This document shows, piece by piece, positions 1 through 11,800 of a stretch of 64,000 nt of DNA. Position 1 is the first letter of the stretch, and every line of letters begins with the position of its first letter. Source of the DNA: Earliella scabrosa (taxonomy: Eukaryota; Basidiomycota; Agaricomycetes; Polyporales; Polyporaceae); the NCBI GenBank assembly GCA_022605405.1, contig JABYQQ010000018.1, positions 806,001 to 870,000 on the forward strand, given 5' to 3'. The position numbers were made by a program, and so were the translations under genes. Below the pieces are notes generated by a model. It had not been told where the DNA came from. It saw nothing but the letters and a program-made list of their open reading frames with translations, and ran no database searches.

Positions 1-3000
1 AGAGCGCAACGAGGTCGTCGATGCCGAGGCGGGAGTTCTTGAGCTTGTCGCCTGAGAGGGTCGCTGTGGTGAGCGCCCGCTTCTTCTCTTGGAGCTGCAC
101 ATCGCTGTCAGGCAGGGCATCAACAGTGAAACATGCACGGGAACACACCTCCAGGATGCGCTGCTCGACGCTGTCAGGAACACAGAGCTTGTGGATGTGG
201 ACGGCCCGCTTCTGGCCGAAACGATGAGCACGGTCAAAGGCCTGATCCTCCAATGCTGGGTTCCACCATGGGTCGACGAGGATGACATTGTTGCAGGCCG
301 TCAAGTTGAGACCTACAACGCCAGTCAGACAAGATACACAAATGGATGCGGACAGTGCGTACCTGTGCTCCCAGCCTTGAAAGAGATCAGGATGACCCTA
401 GTCGACTGGCTGTTGGTGATCTTGTCGATCGACTCGTCCCGAGCGAACTTGTTCATCGACCCGTCGTCTGCAACAAACATCTCTCAGCGACAGCACACAG
501 CGGGGAGCCAGAGGTAGCACTTACACCGCACAAACTTGATGCCTTCCTTGCGCAAGAAGGGCTCGATCAAGTCGAGCATGCTCGTGAACTGCGAGAAGAT
601 GATGGTCTTCTCGCGTTCACCACGCGCGTCAATATCCTTGAGGAGCTTGAGGATCATCCGAGTCTTCGAAGAGTGGGGCGGCAAGCCGTAGTCTTTATCA
701 GCAGCAGCCTTGCGCGCAGCGCTGAAGACTTCCTTGCAGTCTACGCAGACGTCGTCCTTCCATGTGTTGTCGGTCGTCAGACTCTTCTGGCAGATCTGGC
801 ACGGCTTGCGCGCAATAGTAAGGCCGCCGAGAAGAGCAGCAAGATCATCGCCCTCGTCTTCATCGTCCTGGCTAGCGCTCTTCGGATCGACCGCCTCCTG
901 GTCGTTCCTGTAGTCCTTCGAGATCAGGGCGGGGTGGTTGCACGCTAAGCCACATGGAGTCAGTACAATCAATTGACGGACAACAATAAGCACTCACTCT
1001 GCCGCATGCGCAAGAGCAGGACGAGCATGGAAGTGTAGGCCTTGTTGATGTCGCCCTGCTGCAGCTTCTCGAGGCTGCTCTGAACCTTCTGCTCCACTGA
1101 GTTGTAGAACTCGCGCTCGACGGGGTCGAACTCGCAGTCGACAATGTTAACATTGCGTGGTGGTAGGTCGACAATAGGCTTGCCATTGATCTCAGTCGTC
1201 TTGGTTCGTCGCAGCATGATGGCCCGTAGAACGACCTAGACGTGTCGGGAGGCTCTCGGTCAGCAGAACCTCTAGAGTCATAGGAAACCCACGTACCTGA
1301 AGACGCTTCAAAGCACGGACTGGCTTGCCGGATTTGACCGGTTTGGCGATAGAAGTGTTGAAGGTGGTCCAGTCATTGAGCGGACTAATACGCAAGAACT
1401 TGATAAGAGAATAGATCTCTTCGACATTGTTCTGCCTGTGAGGTGAATGAGCAACAACACGAACACGGAACGAATACAAGATAGACGTACATGGGAGTAC
1501 CCGTCAGACACCATCGGTACTTCGCATCGAGCGCGCAGCAAGCAAGAGCAGCCTTCGTGTTCCGGTTCTTGATATTGTGCGCCTCGTCTACTCCATCGCT
1601 CAACACCGGAACCAAAGCTTAATTGCGGCGCGATCACCCACCGAGCACAACACGCCACCATTTGACACGGAAAAGAGCGTCCTTGACCTTGCCACGCTTT
1701 GGCGCCGCCTTCAGTCTCTTCATAGTATCGTCGGAGTCGTTATCGGAGTCTTCGACGGCGTTCTGCTTCTTCTTACCCTTGCTCTTGGACTCGTCCTTAG
1801 CGCTAGGAGAGTAGGCCGCGTGTTCGGAGGCGAGGACACTATACGAAGTCACAACGATGTGTGCCCGCTCAAGTTCATATGGATCTAACCAGTCATATCA
1901 GTCTCAGTCTTCCGGTCAGCGGAAGTCAATGCACGCACCGGTCGTCCGGTTGGGCCCGTGGTGCTGTACCACACGTAGTCCCGACGTATACTTCTTCGTC
2001 TCGAACTCCCATTGCGATACCAGTGACACTGGACAGACAACCCTGCACTCCTGTCAACGTTGGGAACCAAACCCACTGACAGAATGCATACTCACAGGGT
2101 GGATCCAGACCAACCCGCTTCCTTGTCCTTCCTAATAGGACGACCTTCGACGATACGTGTCATAGTCGAGATCGTCTTGCCAAGACTAAGTTACGTGTCA
2201 ACAAATCGCTGGATCTGGAGGAAGTCCTCTACTCACCCCATATCATCAGCCAGGATACCACCATATTTCTTGCCTGATTCGCGCTCAGCCATCCAGTACC
2301 TGCTCTTGACTTGATGGGGGAGGAGCCTGATGTCTTCGCGGAACCCCGGGACCGTCATGTCATCCAGCGTGTACTCCTCGACAGTGTCGTTGTACGAATC
2401 ATCGACAAAGTCTCGAAGTGCCTTCTCCGTCTCGGCTTGGGTCATCACCCGATCCTCGTGAGTGTCGACTTGAGGGAGTGGGAAAGCCTCTACATCGTTG
2501 TTGAATGTCGACGCTCCGACATAGGGTGCTGTATTGGTATGAGGTGGACGGAAGACCGGGGGTCGAATGATGGGGTTCGCAGCCCCGGCAGGTACAGCGA
2601 TAGGAACCGCAGGCTTTGAGAAGCCAGGTTTGGGTTGTGTGGGCATTGGTCGCGTATAGTTGGCAGGTTGAGGGCGCAGCGGAGGCGATCTATAGCGCAG
2701 TGGTGAGCGGTACGCAGTTCCAGTACGATGACACGAGCTTACACTACTTCCACTTCGTCCTCAGAGTCAGAGGAAATCACGATTGGTGCTTGCGGATCTC
2801 TCCTCTGAGCTGCAGCAGGCTGCGGCCTTGAAGCTTCTGTGGATGGGGCGCCCTAGTAGTGACAGTAGATGAGTAGGGGTTCATTATTACGTTGATTGCT
2901 GGACATACGGCAGCGGGAATAGGCTTCTTGGCAAGTGGTCGTCCGAGAGGGACCAGGTCAGGGTACAACCCAGGATTTTGCGCGAACTTTCGTCTGCTGC

Positions 3001-3196
3001 AGTTATTAAGCTAAGTCAGACATGGTCACACATAACAGATCGCCCGGCAAGAGAGAAAGATATGCGATCACGAAACACGAAGGGTCGCCGCCGCACGAGG
3101 TTTGACGTGGGCATACCGTGTTGATGTTATCGCTCTCCAAAAGTCCTTCGATGGTAAACAGATGTATGAAGAGGTCGATGAATGCAACTGGGTCAT
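1..3196 (-). CDS. SNF2-family DNA-dependent ATPase, Uls1/Rad16-like (3' end cut by window edge)
   Basis: Nuclear Swi2/Snf2 ATP-dependent translocase. On the minus strand the frame proceeds through about ten short introns. Visible motifs, in order: a SUMO-interacting-like motif IVISSDSEDEVEVV (about 2760 down to 2715); Walker A DDMGLGKT split by an intron near 2235-2185; motif Ia VCPVSLVSQW; DEAH box in DEAHNIKNR (about 1590); LTGTPM; the LRRTK linker (about 1210); an unusual four-cysteine insert CQICQKS...CVDC (about 800) where Uls1/Rad16 relatives carry a RING; then the C-lobe IIFSQFTSML, STGLNL and motif VI DRAHRFGQKR near 220. Translation is still open at base 1, so the C-terminus is missing. 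The start at 3196 (MTQLHSSTSS) needs an intron at 3116-2994 and is the least certain part. Family assignment rests on the ATPase motifs and is firm; the Uls1-type label is inferred from the SUMO-interacting-like motif and domain order. Confidence 0.9.
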
Positions 3197-3801
3197 CTAC
3201 ACGCGACCCCGCTTAAAGCAACAGCGCGTACACGTCGCCAGTTCCGCACGTCACAAACAGAACGGCACGTTGTTGCCAGCGACGATAACTACGGTCCAAT
3301 GGTGGTATGCATCCATGTGGCACATCGAGCGTCATACGACGCCACTCAGCGGGCTCACTACGCTATACGCAAAAGTTGGATATAGGGCACTCACTATTCT
3401 TCCATTATCGCAAGCTGCAAAGCTTTAGAGGAGCAGGGGTCGCGCGGGGTGGATGGGGAAGGTGGCAGTCTGTGGTCAAGTTGAACACCGACGCGTCCAA
3501 GGATAGACGCCCATATAATGGCGCGTCGGCTCGTCATGTGACCGAGTTCACGATCGTCTTAGGGTCGCGTACGCACGGTAACGGAGCGCACGTCGAGGTA
3601 AGAGAATGGAACCGCGCAAGAGCAAGAGGCACACATCGCTCGCTGTGCAAACTAGTACGCTGACTGCAGAGAATGGCCGGGTGGCCATTGAACAACACCA
3701 CAACAATGCGTGGAAGCGATGTTTTGTAAGAGCAAGGTACCAACATGTAAGTACATAAGTACGAGTCCCATAGTGTCCCCTTGAACGTGAAGCGTCATGA
3801 A
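3197..3801. other. Intergenic spacer between two minus-strand genes
   Basis: This stretch separates the stop of the Pom34-like gene from the inferred start of the SNF2 gene. It presumably holds the SNF2 promoter and the upstream gene's 3' UTR. I see no coding exon, repeat or RNA gene in it. Confidence 0.5.
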
Positions 3802-4889
3802 TCATGAGTCGTCATCATCGGATTCCTCCTTTGCTAGTCGGCTAAGAAGCGAGCCATCGAATGCACCTTAGCACGCGCATGTCAGCCAAGCATACGAGGA
3901 CAAGGTCGGCAGCGGGATTATGAAACGCACGTCCAACTGAAGCACTGTGTCTTCCCCGATATGCCGCCAGCGGCGATGCGGGACTTCCAGGTACAGATAC
4001 AACCGATGAGGCGAACGACGCGTCGGGAGACACCATTGTATTAGGGATAGTGTAGTTGATGGTTCGTGATGGGGTCGAGACGGGGGAAGGGGCATATGTT
4101 GAGAACGCCTTTTGTCGTTGAGGGCTGGACTGCATTACATTGAGCATCATGGCGTGTGCCCGCGTCATAGAGAGCAATGTCACGCACAGTGGGAGTTAGG
4201 CCTTGTAGACGCCACTGACGCGCGGGCGGCGACAGTGGGGTACCCTTTGATGACTTCGCAGGGGTTGGGGGAAGCGGAAGGGGTGCACGGGGATACTTCA
4301 ACGCGTACGCAGCTTGTAGCACATTGAACGCCAATACACCAAACATCAGCAGCTCTGCGCGCATTCATGGCCCTCTCAATTGACGTTACACATCGCTAGC
4401 ATGTACACGCACCGACAGCACATAGGTAATAATGGGGCGCATTCGTTGACCTCCCGTGCCACACTACATCGAACGCACGCCATGGAGAGGGAAGCGGTAA
4501 GAGGTTGGAGAGAATTGCGAGCCCTACGAGCCCCACTGAGTTGGTCCGTAGTCGCGCGATCGCTTCATTCCGCATGGGTTTGAACCAGTCGAGGACAGAA
4601 GTACCAGAGAACGCGGTAGCGACAACTCTGCCTCGTGAGGACATGAGGTAGACAGGGCAGAACAGACCAGAGGAGTAGCAAGAAGTAGCAAGAGCAGAGG
4701 AGAACGGGCTTGGTCTTTCAATGGCGTCGCAAGAGTCGTCCAAGTCTCTTTGAGGCCTGAGGTTCGGATGGAAAGGAACAACGAGGCAAGAAGCGCCTGC
4801 TGGACCGCGTCTGGATCACGTGGCCAGAGATCCAAGGAGAACTGCACCAGTTCGATTCGCCCTTGCACCAACTCTTCCCACTCCTTCAT
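3802..4889 (-). CDS. Probable Pom34-type nuclear pore membrane protein (NPCC family)
   Basis: Exon 1 begins MKEWEELVQGRIELVQFSLD. It is followed by a hydrophobic segment VGLVGLAILSNLLPLPSPW and a second one ELLMFGVLAFNVLQAAYALK, then a Pro/Ser/Thr-rich tail containing FSTYAPSPVSTPSRTINYT and SPLAAYRGRHSASVGRAF, ending in an acidic EESDDDDS. Introns are visible at about 4405-4350 (GTGCGT...GCGCAG), about 4190-4134 and about 3930-3868. The junction between exon 1 and the first membrane segment (about 4715-4640) needs a frame change I could not place with confidence, so a missed intron or a frameshift is possible. The layout of two membrane segments plus a phosphorylatable disordered tail fits fungal Pom34, an integral ring component of the nuclear pore. 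The match is from remembered family character, not from a search. An unrelated two-TM protein is the alternative. Confidence 0.5.
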
Positions 4890-7800
4890 GCTCAGCTACC
4901 CCCCTGTAGCAATCACGAAGTCAAAACACAGTGAGTACGTCTGCTTGACGTTGAAAGGTGGTGGCGAACGTAGATCATGACGGCGCTCTTTACCGTTTTC
5001 CAAGTCTACTGCCGTGCAGTGACTCATTCAATGGCGGCCCCTGAGTACACCTCTGTGGCTACAATCGTGCTGAAGCATAACTGGTATCTTTCACTCGTCC
5101 AGCGTCGTCTGTCGCTCACTCGTCTAAGAGACACAGAAAAGGGGGAAACAAGCAAAGTGCATGTCGTGAGCCGAGCCCCGCCTAGCCCCTGAGCGCGAGC
5201 GGGCCTGCTTTTTGATGCGTCGCGAAAGAGGCGGAAAGCATGCATCTATATTGTCGTGGAAAATATGGATACCATTACCTATCAAAACCTGTCAGTGTAG
5301 TAGTGCTGTCCATTTGGTCTCTTCATGGTCCATTTAACTCTCGCCGTCCTCAGAGAACAATCCCAGTCAACCATAGTCTTACCGATAATGCAGATCCAAA
5401 GATTCCTCGAGGTCTCATTCGTTACGGTTCGTATTCCCATCTGGACAGGGGTCTTGGACGTCGCGTTGTATGCAGGGTAAGTCCCGGTTCCGTCGGGCCG
5501 TCATGTCATGCATACAGCGTTTTCCCGCCAACCGTGATGTTTGAGATGAGCCTCCGGCTGTCTGGGGCTGTCCTCTCCAAGTCGCCCACTCCCAGGCTCT
5601 CTCTCTACTCTGCCTTTCTCTCTCCCTCATTGCGCATCCGTTGTGCAATCCCTGATCTTGCCCAGTATTCGACAGAACCCCACTCCCCTGCGCCGTACCG
5701 CTCAAGCATGTCGAAGCATCCCACCACGCAAGGCTGGCTCCCCACGCCCAGCTCTTCTGCCGGACGAACGGGGCGTATCCGAAGATCCTAGAGACAAGTT
5801 CTCTTACGGTCCTGTCCGCTATGTTGCCTACAAGCAGCGGCGTAGGCAGCCCATCGCGCTGATGCAAGGGCGTCAAGGCGCCGCACGGCCCTCGTAGCGT
5901 CAACAGGTGGTGTCCATCGAGATGGTTTGATTGGCCGATGACATGTGGTGAGCACTCTCGCGACCGTATCAACCCCCCAAACCCTGCTGACCGCAACGAC
6001 GCCTCCCGCATCCCTTCTATTTTCACGGCATCCCTGCTACACGTTCATTGCGGATCTTCGTGTCGAAGCCCTCTGTGCCCACCGCTATGATATGGGCGAA
6101 CCTTTCAGCGCTCCGCTAGCGATATCGATGGACAATACCACCTAATGGGACACATGGAAGGTGCCTAGTCCCGACAGTGAAGTTCTGTCTTCGATGGGTG
6201 GCACATGAGTGGAAGGCGACCCACGCCTGCTGATCGTCCCTGCAGTCCAACCTTCGTACGTGTTCGTGTCCACTAGCTATCAGCTGTCGAATGGGAACCT
6301 TACGCTACTGCACCACCACCCCGTTACCAGGTGCCCTCGTTCGTAACCCTGCGACGCCGTCAGGTCCCCTCGTGGGATGTCATCCCCCCAACATCCATCC
6401 ATATGGCATTCACTCGCAAGGACCCGCAACACCCTCGAGGCCTTCCTCGCAGCCTGTCCTTTCTGGACGACATCCCTCGACGTCACAGTCCTTGGACGAT
6501 GCTCAACGGACTCTACCGTGGCCTCCGAACACCCCTGTTCAACTTCTGCCGTTCGAAGTCCTTCGATTTACGGTGCATTTCCAGCTAACGCTATTCCATG
6601 AACTCACGGTCGGTGTCGGTGTCGTTCCCGCCCGACCACCCGGTTGTCTCCTGCCTGCTTTCATCGAACTCATCTCCCGCCCTACGCATGACCCCTCGTT
6701 GTCCGAAGTTTCCCTATATGCCTCCACCGCCCTCCCTAAAATTTCCGGCCGGATCCATGTAGACCCGACCGACTCGGACCGTAGCCATATTTTGCCTCAA
6801 GGACCGCACCACGGTGGTGAACCATACCCGGACTCCGGCGACGACCCGTCCATGTGCGCGCCCCGCCCACGACATCGCGAGCGGCACCCGCGCCCTCCTC
6901 GTATGGTGTGGACCCAATCCATATGTGACCGTCAGCTGCGCACAAATTGCACCGCATGGCGCTCCTCGGAAGTCAACTCAAACTCTAATTCGTCGGCATT
7001 CGGACGGCAAGGCCTCGCATTTGTTCCCGTTCTGTTTAGCAGCGTTGGCAAATCACCGACGTGCGTCTCTTCGAATGCTACGCTTTTGGGGGCAGCGACT
7101 CATGCCAAACTAGTCCTTACGGGTGCGAGCATTTGTTGGCGGCGGATGAAGCTGGGACAATGTCAACATCGGGCGCCTGAGGCGTCGCTGGCAGGTTGCG
7201 CAATCTTTGTGTGCGCGACTGTCGGTCTGGTCGTGCCTCAGGTCTGCGCCGTGTGGCGACCCTGGACGTTACAACCGCCGTACGTCCCTACTCGCACTCG
7301 TCCTTTGGCGAATTCGTCCATGGTCGACCTACAGAGCGGTATGCGAAGGTTCCCCCGACCGCACCTTCGTCATCTCGTTCTGAGGGCCCCTTCGCCCTAC
7401 CTTGCCGTGACAGGAATAACGACAAACGAACCGCAGAACCTGCGAACCTGCAAACGAGGCGGGGACGGGTTCTCACACCTGGCTCTTACGCGCAATGCGC
7501 ATCACGCGTACGTGCGCCGTGGCCTCAATCGATTGATCGTCCCATCTCTTCTGTCTCCCAAGCTCGCACCCTGGACCTGAAGCACCCAGCGGCCAGGTAC
7601 AGCGCGCTGGGAGCGTGCCCGGCCGCTGAGAACTCGCTGCCCAAGATGAACACCGGAGGCCACCGCTACCTGTTGACGCGGACGGGGCGTACTGCTCGTG
7701 CGGTTGCATGCCGCGTGCCCCTCGTCCTCACGGTTGCGGTTGGGGATGCGGGCTCGGGTCCCGAGACTCCCTCTGACTGCCGCCGTGTGTTCGATATGGT

Positions 7801-8820
7801 TTCTCCGCAGGGTATACCTCCTCCCAAACCACAATCGGGCGCGCCCCCGCCCGTATGAAACACTGAAACGCTGGAGACGCGCTTCTAGCCACCCCAGACC
7901 CCGGCGCAGGCGCGGCTGGTCGCACCCGGTGACAGATCACATCGCTATCAAGCGGACAACTCTGCGGGAAGCGCGGCTCCCGTGCACCGTGCAATGAATG
8001 TGCACACGGACGCGTCTATGACCGTCGAATGGCCACTTAGGACTCATCAATGAATGCCGCCCGAGCCTTGAGCTTGAGGTTGGCTTGCAATGAAACTCGT
8101 CGACTGATGCGTCCAGTCAGGGTCGCTCGCGGTTCCCCGCCATCAGGCCACAGGCGCAGCGCTTCGAGGCGCTGAAGGCGCATTCAGTCGTGTTCGCTTG
8201 CACTTGGAAGAGATGAGGTGACGTTGAGGCCGCCCCCCTTCTCGAGGCGAACTTGCTGGTCGCCTCGTGTGACCACGGGAGGGAGGCTGTCCCATTGGAC
8301 TGCTGCTAGCAACTTCGTCTGCCGGACATGGCTACGCCCGAGGAGTCTCAGAGGCGGATTGCGAATAGAACCGCGACTCTGCCCTCATTATGTGCACTTG
8401 TATGGAAGGCGCAAGGGGCACGGGCCCCGCTTCGTACTCGTAAAGTCAATACAGACCTTCCTGCTATCACGGTTCGGGCCAGCGCCCGCGTGTTGCGCCT
8501 CAAGCGGTCCCCTGGGCCTTGGAGTCGCTTGTCTGCGGTCAGCTGCGGCGAGCAAATTCTTGAAAACTGATCGTCAGGACGTCAGTGCATTCAGAACCCT
8601 TGTTACGGCACCCGTCGCCGCCGGCCCACCAACTCCCGACGAGCTCGTTCCACACCACAGGGCAAGATTGATCGACTGCGAGACGAGCGAGCGATGCGAT
8701 CGCACGCAACTTCCAAGAGGTTGCATCAATCGTGCGTTGGCGAGCGGTGGATTTGCGGGTCCCGGTCGGGTTAGGTTAGCGGGTTTCCCCTCCCTGGATT
8801 CATCATCCTGTGCAGCCTAT
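4890..8820. other. Gene-free or undecipherable GC-rich stretch (part 1)
   Basis: No gene model could be supported. Several long open frames overlap here on both strands, the longest being a Pro/Ser-rich 429-codon plus-strand frame at 6291-7580 with a second 220-codon frame at 7196-7858. None shows a recognised domain, and the overlap of long frames on both strands is what high GC produces. A short frame at 5394-5484 ends in a good splice donor (GTAAGT) but leads nowhere. The stretch could be distal upstream sequence of the transcription factor at 13.6 kb, a decayed element, or a non-coding transcript. Confidence 0.4.
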
Positions 8821-11800
8821 CACTAGAAACTAAGCACGATCATGACAGCTCGTCGAGCTTCCAAGCTTCCGAGCTTCCGCGCAGTACCTTCCCTATCCTG
8901 CCTGGACGTCGTACCAGCACGAGGCCCGGCTCTCGAACCCGCTTCCCCGACCTGCCTCCCGGGCCAGTATGCCATCGAACAGTGAACAGCCGTCCGGAGC
9001 CCTTGAACCATCGGTCGTGCACGTTCTCGTCTGCTCCAGAACATACCCGAACGCGCGAAGGTTCGTTCGCACCGACCTCGAGCAGCACCCACAGTGCACA
9101 CCGCTTGCGTCGTCGAGTTCGTGGCCCCCACTGCCCAAGCTCTCGTCTCTCTCAGGCTGAGGCATGGTCCCCGGGGACTCGTCCATACATACTCCACTTC
9201 TCGCACCGGCGTTCCTGCCTCCGGGTCTCTGATTGGAAGCTGCGCAGCGGGGAGAGCTGATTTGCTTACAGCAGCCCATCTCGAGCAGTCCGCTCTGCAG
9301 CAAAATGTAGCCGAGATGACCGTTCCGCGCACGGCCTCGAGCGAGCGCGTTCCGCTCGCAAGCCGTGAATCCACGCATCATCCACACCGAGTCTGGGGGC
9401 TGGAACGAGCCGAACCTTTGAACGCTATTGCACAGCATTACATACACCGACGCTCCCCTTACCTTCGCTCTCTTCCTCCTCGCGGCCGCCCCAGAAAATT
9501 CTCGAGCTGGAGATTTCCGAGCGGCGAAGGGGGCCCGCAGCGGATTCCACTGGAACTGCCACGGCCCCCAACTCAGCCAACAGCGAGGAGAACGAGAGTG
9601 ACAGTGACACAAACCTCATCCGCTCGTCATCACAGCCCAGGAGGCGCCGGCCTCCGGTCCGGCAGCAGTCCCAAAGCCGGGCACGCGGAGCAGAAAATAA
9701 AGCCAGATCGGGCATGAGACCCGCCTATCGATCACGATCCGCGGCCGCGCCGCGCCGGACGCGCACAGCCCTCCAGGCTTGCGGCCTTCCATCGAACGTC
9801 CCAGATCAGAGACCGATTATCTGGCTGACGAATTTGTCTGCGACACAGGCGCTCTCCCCTCGCCCGGCCGGCGGCATCTTTGCTGCTCGATGATCGGAGG
9901 TTCGGACGAGGACGTGGAGGTTGGTTTGCGGTACTTTACGCCCGCAGCTACGGTCGGGCAGGTGCGCAGGAAGATCTTCAGGGTGAGGTTTTTTTGGTAC
10001 AGATTTTTTGGGCGCGCTGGGATGGTGCGGCGCACGCCGAAAGCCTAAATTGAGTGTTCATGTTCACGGGCTCAGGAAGAGGCCGCCGGCGGGAGGGTCG
10101 AGCGGTGGCGGCGGCGGTGCAGGGGCACGAAAACTGCGCAGTCTTGGTGCGAAGGAACAGGTCTAGGAAGAAACCGGTCAGATGCGAAAGGGTGAGTACG
10201 GATTGCGTGGAGAAGAGAAAAAAGAGGGAAAGACGAAAGATTGACGTGGTCACCAAGCCAGCCCACCACTCCATACCAAGTCTGGACAGGAAAACGTCAA
10301 GGGTCCCCAAGTGTTGTCAGAATTTCTCTCCGTCTGACGTCCACCGTCCAATGCGCAGACCGCATCGCTACATGCTATGCAGCTATCGCACTACGCACGA
10401 TCGAAAACGCGCCACGGATGGCTTGGGCTGGGATGTGATCGTACTGGTGGTTGAGCCACCCGTTGCGAGAGGCGCGCCAGTCGCTAATTGCCAGTCGCCA
10501 TTCGCCCGGTCGCAGCTGGGAACGGGCACGACGCGTCACGAACGCCTGCCCTTCGCGCTCCGCTCGCGAATCGCGGGGCGCGTCGCGGGGCGCAGCCGAC
10601 CGGACCACCGCGGCCTTCGTTGCCACGATCCCAGTGTCAGTCTGCTGTAGTAGAGGTCAGGGAAGTCATCGTAAGGTGTGGCTCTGACGAGAGAGGTGTA
10701 CGTAGGTGCCGTTTGTGCAGTCCTCTGGAGTCTGCTCGTTCAGGTGCTCCTGGTCGTGACCGTGGTCCGTCGGCCCTGGACCCGGGCGGCCCGAGCATAC
10801 ATACGTATGTGTGTCATTGGCATTGTCATGGATCATCAATGTCATCGTCCAGCGAGTCCAGGGCGAGCTTACGGCATCGGATACGTGACTATCGCTGCTA
10901 GCAGCGGCTAGCACGCCGACGCGAAGGCTGCCCGAGCGGTGCACATGCCTCTCCTGCTGATGCGGCGGCCTGGTGATGCCTGCATCCTCCAGAGCAGAAG
11001 GGAAGGAAGGTTCGAAGCATTCCAGGCATGTCATGCATTGCTGGAGACGGAGGTCCGTGTCCTGCAGTCGCCATCGTCACCGGGCGGCGGGCGGGTCTCT
11101 AGCCCCAAGCGCGACGTCGGTCTCTGGTCCTGGTCTCTATTCACTGGCGGCAGGCGCAGCAGGGCTCGGGAACGCAGACGCAGAGTCGGTCGCGAGGCCC
11201 TCCCCCATATCCAAATTCCAGAGCGCGCCATCTGTCCGCTCTGGGCAGCTCCTCGCCCGCCTAGCGGAGTGTGTGCACGCGCGAGTGAACGGGTGACGTG
11301 AGCGGTTGGTACAGAGGGTGTGTACCGTGTGTCAGATGCCGTGGTGCAACCCGTGGTAAATACAAATTCGAATAGGCGGGGGCGAGCGAGAGATCAGGAC
11401 TGAAGAGATCTGGAGAAGCGTCCGACGCAGACGCACGGGTCATGCCCACTACCACATACGCTCGGAGCGCACGATGATGACAATGACATTGCGGACCCTT
11501 GGCGCGCTGGCGTCCCGATCCCGCCGCTGTCCGTCGATGGACGCGCGATGCATATGCATGTATGGAACTCGGGGTCGGTGTGGTCGGGATGCACATATCG
11601 CAACGCTCAGCGAGGCCCGCTGGAATGCTTGCTGCGCGCCTGTGGGTCTCGTGCGTCGAAGCTGATGGTGCTGTGCGGGAGGTGACTAACGTCCCAAGGC
11701 CAAGGCGGGCGACGAGGGTGCAGGGAAGTCGAGAAGGACGGCGGGTCGCAGCGATCGGTTTCGTGATCGCTGCGACAGGACTCAGGAGGAAGTGCCAAAG

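Noticed and set aside
346..948. 200-codon plus-strand frame over the SNF2 gene
   Set aside because: It is exactly antisense to the conserved helicase C-lobe exon; the minus strand has the motifs and splice sites.
5415..6026. 203-codon minus-strand frame
   Set aside because: No domain, and overlapped by equally long frames on the other strand; typical of GC-rich non-coding DNA.
9094..9717. Ser/Arg-rich 207-codon plus-strand frame
   Set aside because: Locally protein-like but no homologous block, no splice continuation, and a minus frame of similar length overlaps it.
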